Positions 31,530-34,065 of a DNA stretch of 34,065 bases are shown one piece after another. Position numbers and translations under genes: made by a program. The notes below the pieces were generated by a model. It did no database searches and was not told where the DNA came from. It saw only the letters and a program-made list of their open reading frames with translations. This DNA comes from an uncultured Pelagibacteraceae bacterium (GTDB lineage: Bacteria > Pseudomonadota > Alphaproteobacteria > Pelagibacterales > Pelagibacteraceae): positions 1 through 34,065 of the forward strand of contig CACGJS010000005.1 of NCBI GenBank assembly GCA_902573385.1, given 5' to 3'. Numbering within the stretch: position 1 is the stretch's first letter; each line of letters begins with the position of its first letter.

Positions 31530-32360
31530 ATGACAGAATCTGAAAAAATAATTAATGATGCTTGGGAAAATAAAGATAAAATAAATACGAACTCTGATAA
31601 AAACCTAAAAAATACAATTAACCAAATTATTGAAGACTTAGACACAGGAACAGCAAGAGTAGCTGAAAAAATTAATGGTGAATGGATTACCCATCAGCAT
31701 ATTAAAAAAGCTATTATGTTAAGCTTTAGACTTCATGGTATGGAAACATTAACTGGCCCTTATAGCGCTTGGCATGACAAAGCTCATTTACTAAAAGGAA
31801 AGACTGCTGGCTGGAAGAAAGAGGATTTTGAAAAAGCTGGCTTTAGAATGGTTCCTAACTCCCCAGTTAGAAAAGGATCTTTCGTTGGAAAAAATGCCGT
31901 CCTAATGCCATGTTATGTAAATATTGGAGCTTATATTGATGAAGGTACCATGATGGATACTTTTAGTCGTGCAGGCAGCTGTTGCCAAATTGGAAAAAAT
32001 TGTCATATATCTGCTGGCTCAGGAATTGGTGGTGTTTTGGAACCTGCTCAAGCACTACCAACAATTATTGAAGACAATGTATTTGTTGGAGCAATGTCTG
32101 AAGTTGTAGAAGGAGTAATAGTTGGAGAAGGTTCTGTATTAAGTATGGGAATGTATATTGGTCAATCAACTAAGATTGTTAATAGAAAAACAGGCGAAAT
32201 TATTTATGGAAAAATACCGCCTTATTCAGTTGTTGTACCTGGATCTCTACCAGATAAAAATAATCCATCAGCACCATCTTTATATTGTGCAGTAATTATT
32301 AAACAAGTTGATGAAAAAACTAGATCAAAAACTTCTGTTAATGATCTATTGAGAGACTAA
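31530..32360 (+). CDS. dapD: Tetrahydrodipicolinate N-succinyltransferase
   Basis: 276 aa. An N-terminal helical domain is followed by a left-handed beta-helix of hexapeptide repeats (about residues 105-225), with FRMVPNSPVRKGSFVGKNAVLMP, YVNIGAYIDEGTMMDTFSRAGSC, ISAGSGIGGVLEP and VVEGVIVGEGSVLSMGMYIG. It transfers succinyl from succinyl-CoA in lysine/meso-diaminopimelate synthesis. It precedes dapE by one base, so the two pathway steps are coupled. Confidence 0.97.
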   Translation: MTESEKIINDAWENKDKINTNSDKNLKNTINQIIEDLDTGTARVAEKINGEWITHQHIKKAIMLSFRLHGMETLTGPYSAWHDKAHLLKGKTAGWKKEDFEKAGFRMVPNSPVRKGSFVGKNAVLMPCYVNIGAYIDEGTMMDTFSRAGSCCQIGKNCHISAGSGIGGVLEPAQALPTIIEDNVFVGAMSEVVEGVIVGEGSVLSMGMYIGQSTKIVNRKTGEIIYGKIPPYSVVVPGSLPDKNNPSAPSLYCAVIIKQVDEKTRSKTSVNDLLRD

Positions 32361-32361
32361 A

Positions 32362-33516
32362 ATGCCATCTTACAATGAAATTACACTAGCAAAAGAGCTA
32401 ATAAAATTTCCAAGCATTACACCTATTGATGCTGGCATAATGAAGTTCTTAGAAAAAAAACTAACTGCTATTGGGTTTAAATGTAAAATATTAGAGTTTA
32501 AAGATAAAAAATCTAAACCAGTTAAAAACTTATATGCAAGGCTTGGTAAATCTCAACCAAACTTTATGTTTGCAGGTCACTTAGATGTAGTACCTCCTGG
32601 AGATCTAAAGGATTGGACTGTTAAGCCTTTTAGTCCAGCAATTAAAAAGAATCATCTTATTGGAAGAGGCGCAAATGATATGAAAAGTGCAATTGCAAGC
32701 TGGGTTGTTGCGGTAAATAATTTTGTATCAAATAATAAAAAAATTAAAGGCTCCATTAGTTTACTTATTACTGGAGATGAAGAAGGTATAGCAATCAATG
32801 GAACAAAAAAAGTAGTAGATTATTTAAAAAAGAAAAAAGAAAAAATAGATTTTTGTTTAGTAGGAGAGCCAACAAATCCCAATAAGCTTGGTGAAATGAT
32901 TAAAATTGGAAGAAGAGGAAGTATCACTGGAAAATTAACAGTGATTGGAGTTCAAGGACATGTAGCTTACCCGGATAGAGCAAATAACCCCTCTAATACA
33001 ATAGTTAGAATTTTAAAAGAATTAAAAGAAATTAAATTTGATAAAGGTACAAAAGATTTTCAACCTACTAATTTAGAGGTAACGAAAATCAATATAAATA
33101 ATACTGCTGATAATATTATTCCTGGCATTGCTAAAGCCACATTTAACATTAGGTTTAATAATAAGCACTCCTCATCTAGTTTAAAAAGCAAATTAAATGG
33201 AATTTTTAAAAAAATGTCTAAAAAAAATAAATCTAATTTTAAAATAGAATATCATGTATCAGGGGAAGCTTTTTTAACTAAACCAAATGAAACAACTTAC
33301 ATGATTCAAAATATTATAAAAAAAATTACTAAAATTAATCCTAAACTATCTACAACTGGTGGAACATCTGATGCAAGATTCATTAGAAAAATTGCACCTT
33401 GTCTAGAGTTTGGTTTGGTAGGCAAAACAATGCATAAAGTAGATGAAGCAGTATCCATTTCAGATTTAAAAAAATTAACGAAAATATATTTTGAAATTCT
33501 TAAAAATTACTTTTAA
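32362..33516 (+). CDS. dapE: Succinyl-diaminopimelate desuccinylase
   Basis: 384 aa M20 metallopeptidase-type enzyme. LIKFPSITPIDAG near the N-terminus, MFAGHLDVVPPGDLKDWT (metal His and Asp), GRGANDMKSAIASW (bridging Asp), ITGDEEG (catalytic and metal Glu), GEPT, a dimer domain with GVQGHVAYP, and a C-terminal TTGGTSDARF plus GLVGKTMHKVDE (metal His). It releases LL-diaminopimelate. Its stop shares a base with the ATG of the following 28-aa frame (TAATG). Confidence 0.97.
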   Translation: MPSYNEITLAKELIKFPSITPIDAGIMKFLEKKLTAIGFKCKILEFKDKKSKPVKNLYARLGKSQPNFMFAGHLDVVPPGDLKDWTVKPFSPAIKKNHLIGRGANDMKSAIASWVVAVNNFVSNNKKIKGSISLLITGDEEGIAINGTKKVVDYLKKKKEKIDFCLVGEPTNPNKLGEMIKIGRRGSITGKLTVIGVQGHVAYPDRANNPSNTIVRILKELKEIKFDKGTKDFQPTNLEVTKININNTADNIIPGIAKATFNIRFNNKHSSSSLKSKLNGIFKKMSKKNKSNFKIEYHVSGEAFLTKPNETTYMIQNIIKKITKINPKLSTTGGTSDARFIRKIAPCLEFGLVGKTMHKVDEAVSISDLKKLTKIYFEILKNYF

Positions 33517-33602
33517 TGATTTGCATTAAAGTAGATATTCCAAAAGAACTAAGTGATATTAATGATGAATTAAAAGCCATTTATCAAGAATATCAATCTT
33601 AA
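33516..33602 (+). CDS. 28-aa miniprotein between dapE and the deacetylase gene
   Basis: The ATG shares the last base of the dapE stop (TAATG); its TAA at 33600-33602 is followed at once by the ATG of the next gene. The product starts MICIKVDIPKELSDI and ends NDELKAIYQEYQS, an acidic mix of a short strand and a helix. No family recognised. The gap-free fit suggests it is translated or at least carries ribosomes to the next start. Confidence 0.5.
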   Translation: MICIKVDIPKELSDINDELKAIYQEYQS

Positions 33603-34065
33603 ATGAAAACTGCTTTAATAACTTCTGATACTTACCAGAATCATGATACTGGAGAAGGACATCCAGAAAAAGTAGACAGAGTTACAGCTGTAATAGATAA
33701 TTTTAAAAAACTAGATAATAAAAACCTTATTTGGAAAAAACCAGTAAAATTTAATAAATCACTTTTAGAAACTACTCATAATTCTGATTATATAAATTTT
33801 GTAGAAAAATCTTTTCCAAAACAAGGTTTGTCTTTTTTAGATGGAGATACAATTATCTCACCAGGGAGTAAAGAAGCTACATCAGATGCTGTTGGCTCAA
33901 TTATTGCAGCTATTGATGGTGTTCAAAATAAAGAATTTAAAAATGCTTTTTGTGCAGTCAGACCACCCGGACACCATGCGGAAAAAAATAAAGCTATGGG
34001 TTTTTGTATCTATAACAACATAGCTGTAGGAGCTCATTATTTAATAGAGAAATACAAATTTAACA
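33603..34065 (+). CDS. Histone deacetylase-like hydrolase (partial)
   Basis: The first 154 codons are in the window; the 3' end is cut by the edge. The N-terminus TSDTYQNHDTGEGHPEKVDR is the usual start of class II HDAC/AcuC/acetylpolyamine amidohydrolase relatives. ETTHNSDYINFV, FLDGDTIISPGSKEA and the catalytic FCAVRPPGHHAEKNKAMGF with the tandem His follow. The enzyme removes acetyl or acyl groups from a lysine, amine or polyamine; the substrate is not clear. It follows dapE and a 28-aa frame without a gap. Confidence 0.92.
   Translation, partial: MKTALITSDTYQNHDTGEGHPEKVDRVTAVIDNFKKLDNKNLIWKKPVKFNKSLLETTHNSDYINFVEKSFPKQGLSFLDGDTIISPGSKEATSDAVGSIIAAIDGVQNKEFKNAFCAVRPPGHHAEKNKAMGFCIYNNIAVGAHYLIEKYKFN

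Overview
The window is a 34 kb, very AT-rich (roughly 70% A+T by eye) and very densely packed stretch of a bacterial chromosome. Gene content and order point to an alphaproteobacterium: a GcrA regulator, a DUF2948 gene between hisD and murA, an NDUFA9-like SDR, short HisG plus HisZ, and a tRNA-His with A73 and no encoded G-1. The genome streamlining (1-4 nt overlaps, 16-bp divergent gaps, Lys/Ile/Asn-rich proteins) fits SAR11/Pelagibacterales best. Another streamlined marine alphaproteobacterial lineage (for example HIMB59/AEGEAN-169-like) cannot be excluded. No phage, IS element, CRISPR array or rRNA was seen.

Layout. (1) 1-2389: the start of an ABC-2 permease running off the left edge, gcrA, and an NDUFA9-like SDR on the minus strand. 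(2) 2406-14896: a single plus-strand run, rnd-kdsD-lptC-lptB-aroA-cmk-rpsA-ihfB-pyrF-trpF-trpB-trpA-accD-folC. It joins RNA decay, LPS core and transport, aromatic/tryptophan and pyrimidine synthesis, translation, fatty acid and folate genes. (3) 14893-18543, minus: trxA, then three DNA-processing genes (sbcB/ExoI, an MGME1-like PD-(D/E)XK nuclease, rmuC). (4) 18724-26551, minus: a 66-aa basic protein, a 33-aa Lys-rich miniprotein, dcd, murA, DUF2948, hisD, infA, tRNA-Phe, cspA, tRNA-His, hisS, hisZ, hisG. (5) 26654-27449: tRNA-Thr(+) and a TVP38/DedA-type membrane protein (-). (6) 27540-34065, plus: rpmH-rnpA-yidD-yidC-argB-HAD nucleotidase-dapD-dapE-28-aa miniprotein-histone deacetylase-like gene (cut by the window edge).

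The strongest unusual signals are molecular rather than mobile. tRNA-His and tRNA-Phe both carry A18 with G55 in place of the near-universal G18-Psi55 elbow pair, while tRNA-Thr is normal. TrpB and TrpA are remodelled together: the known alphaD56-betaK167 interface salt bridge is lost on both sides, and several TrpB active-site loop residues are changed. Cytidylate kinase lacks the Walker A lysine, AccD has an adjacent Cys-Cys in place of the first CxxC of its zinc ribbon, and lptA is missing between lptC and lptB. There is an MGME1-like (mitochondrial-type) nuclease beside exonuclease I and RmuC. Two miniproteins (33 and 28 aa) are fitted between larger genes by one- to four-base overlaps or direct abutment. 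No stretch over 300 bases lacks a gene; the longest is the 226-bp region 21925-22150, which holds an 18-bp perfect palindrome.
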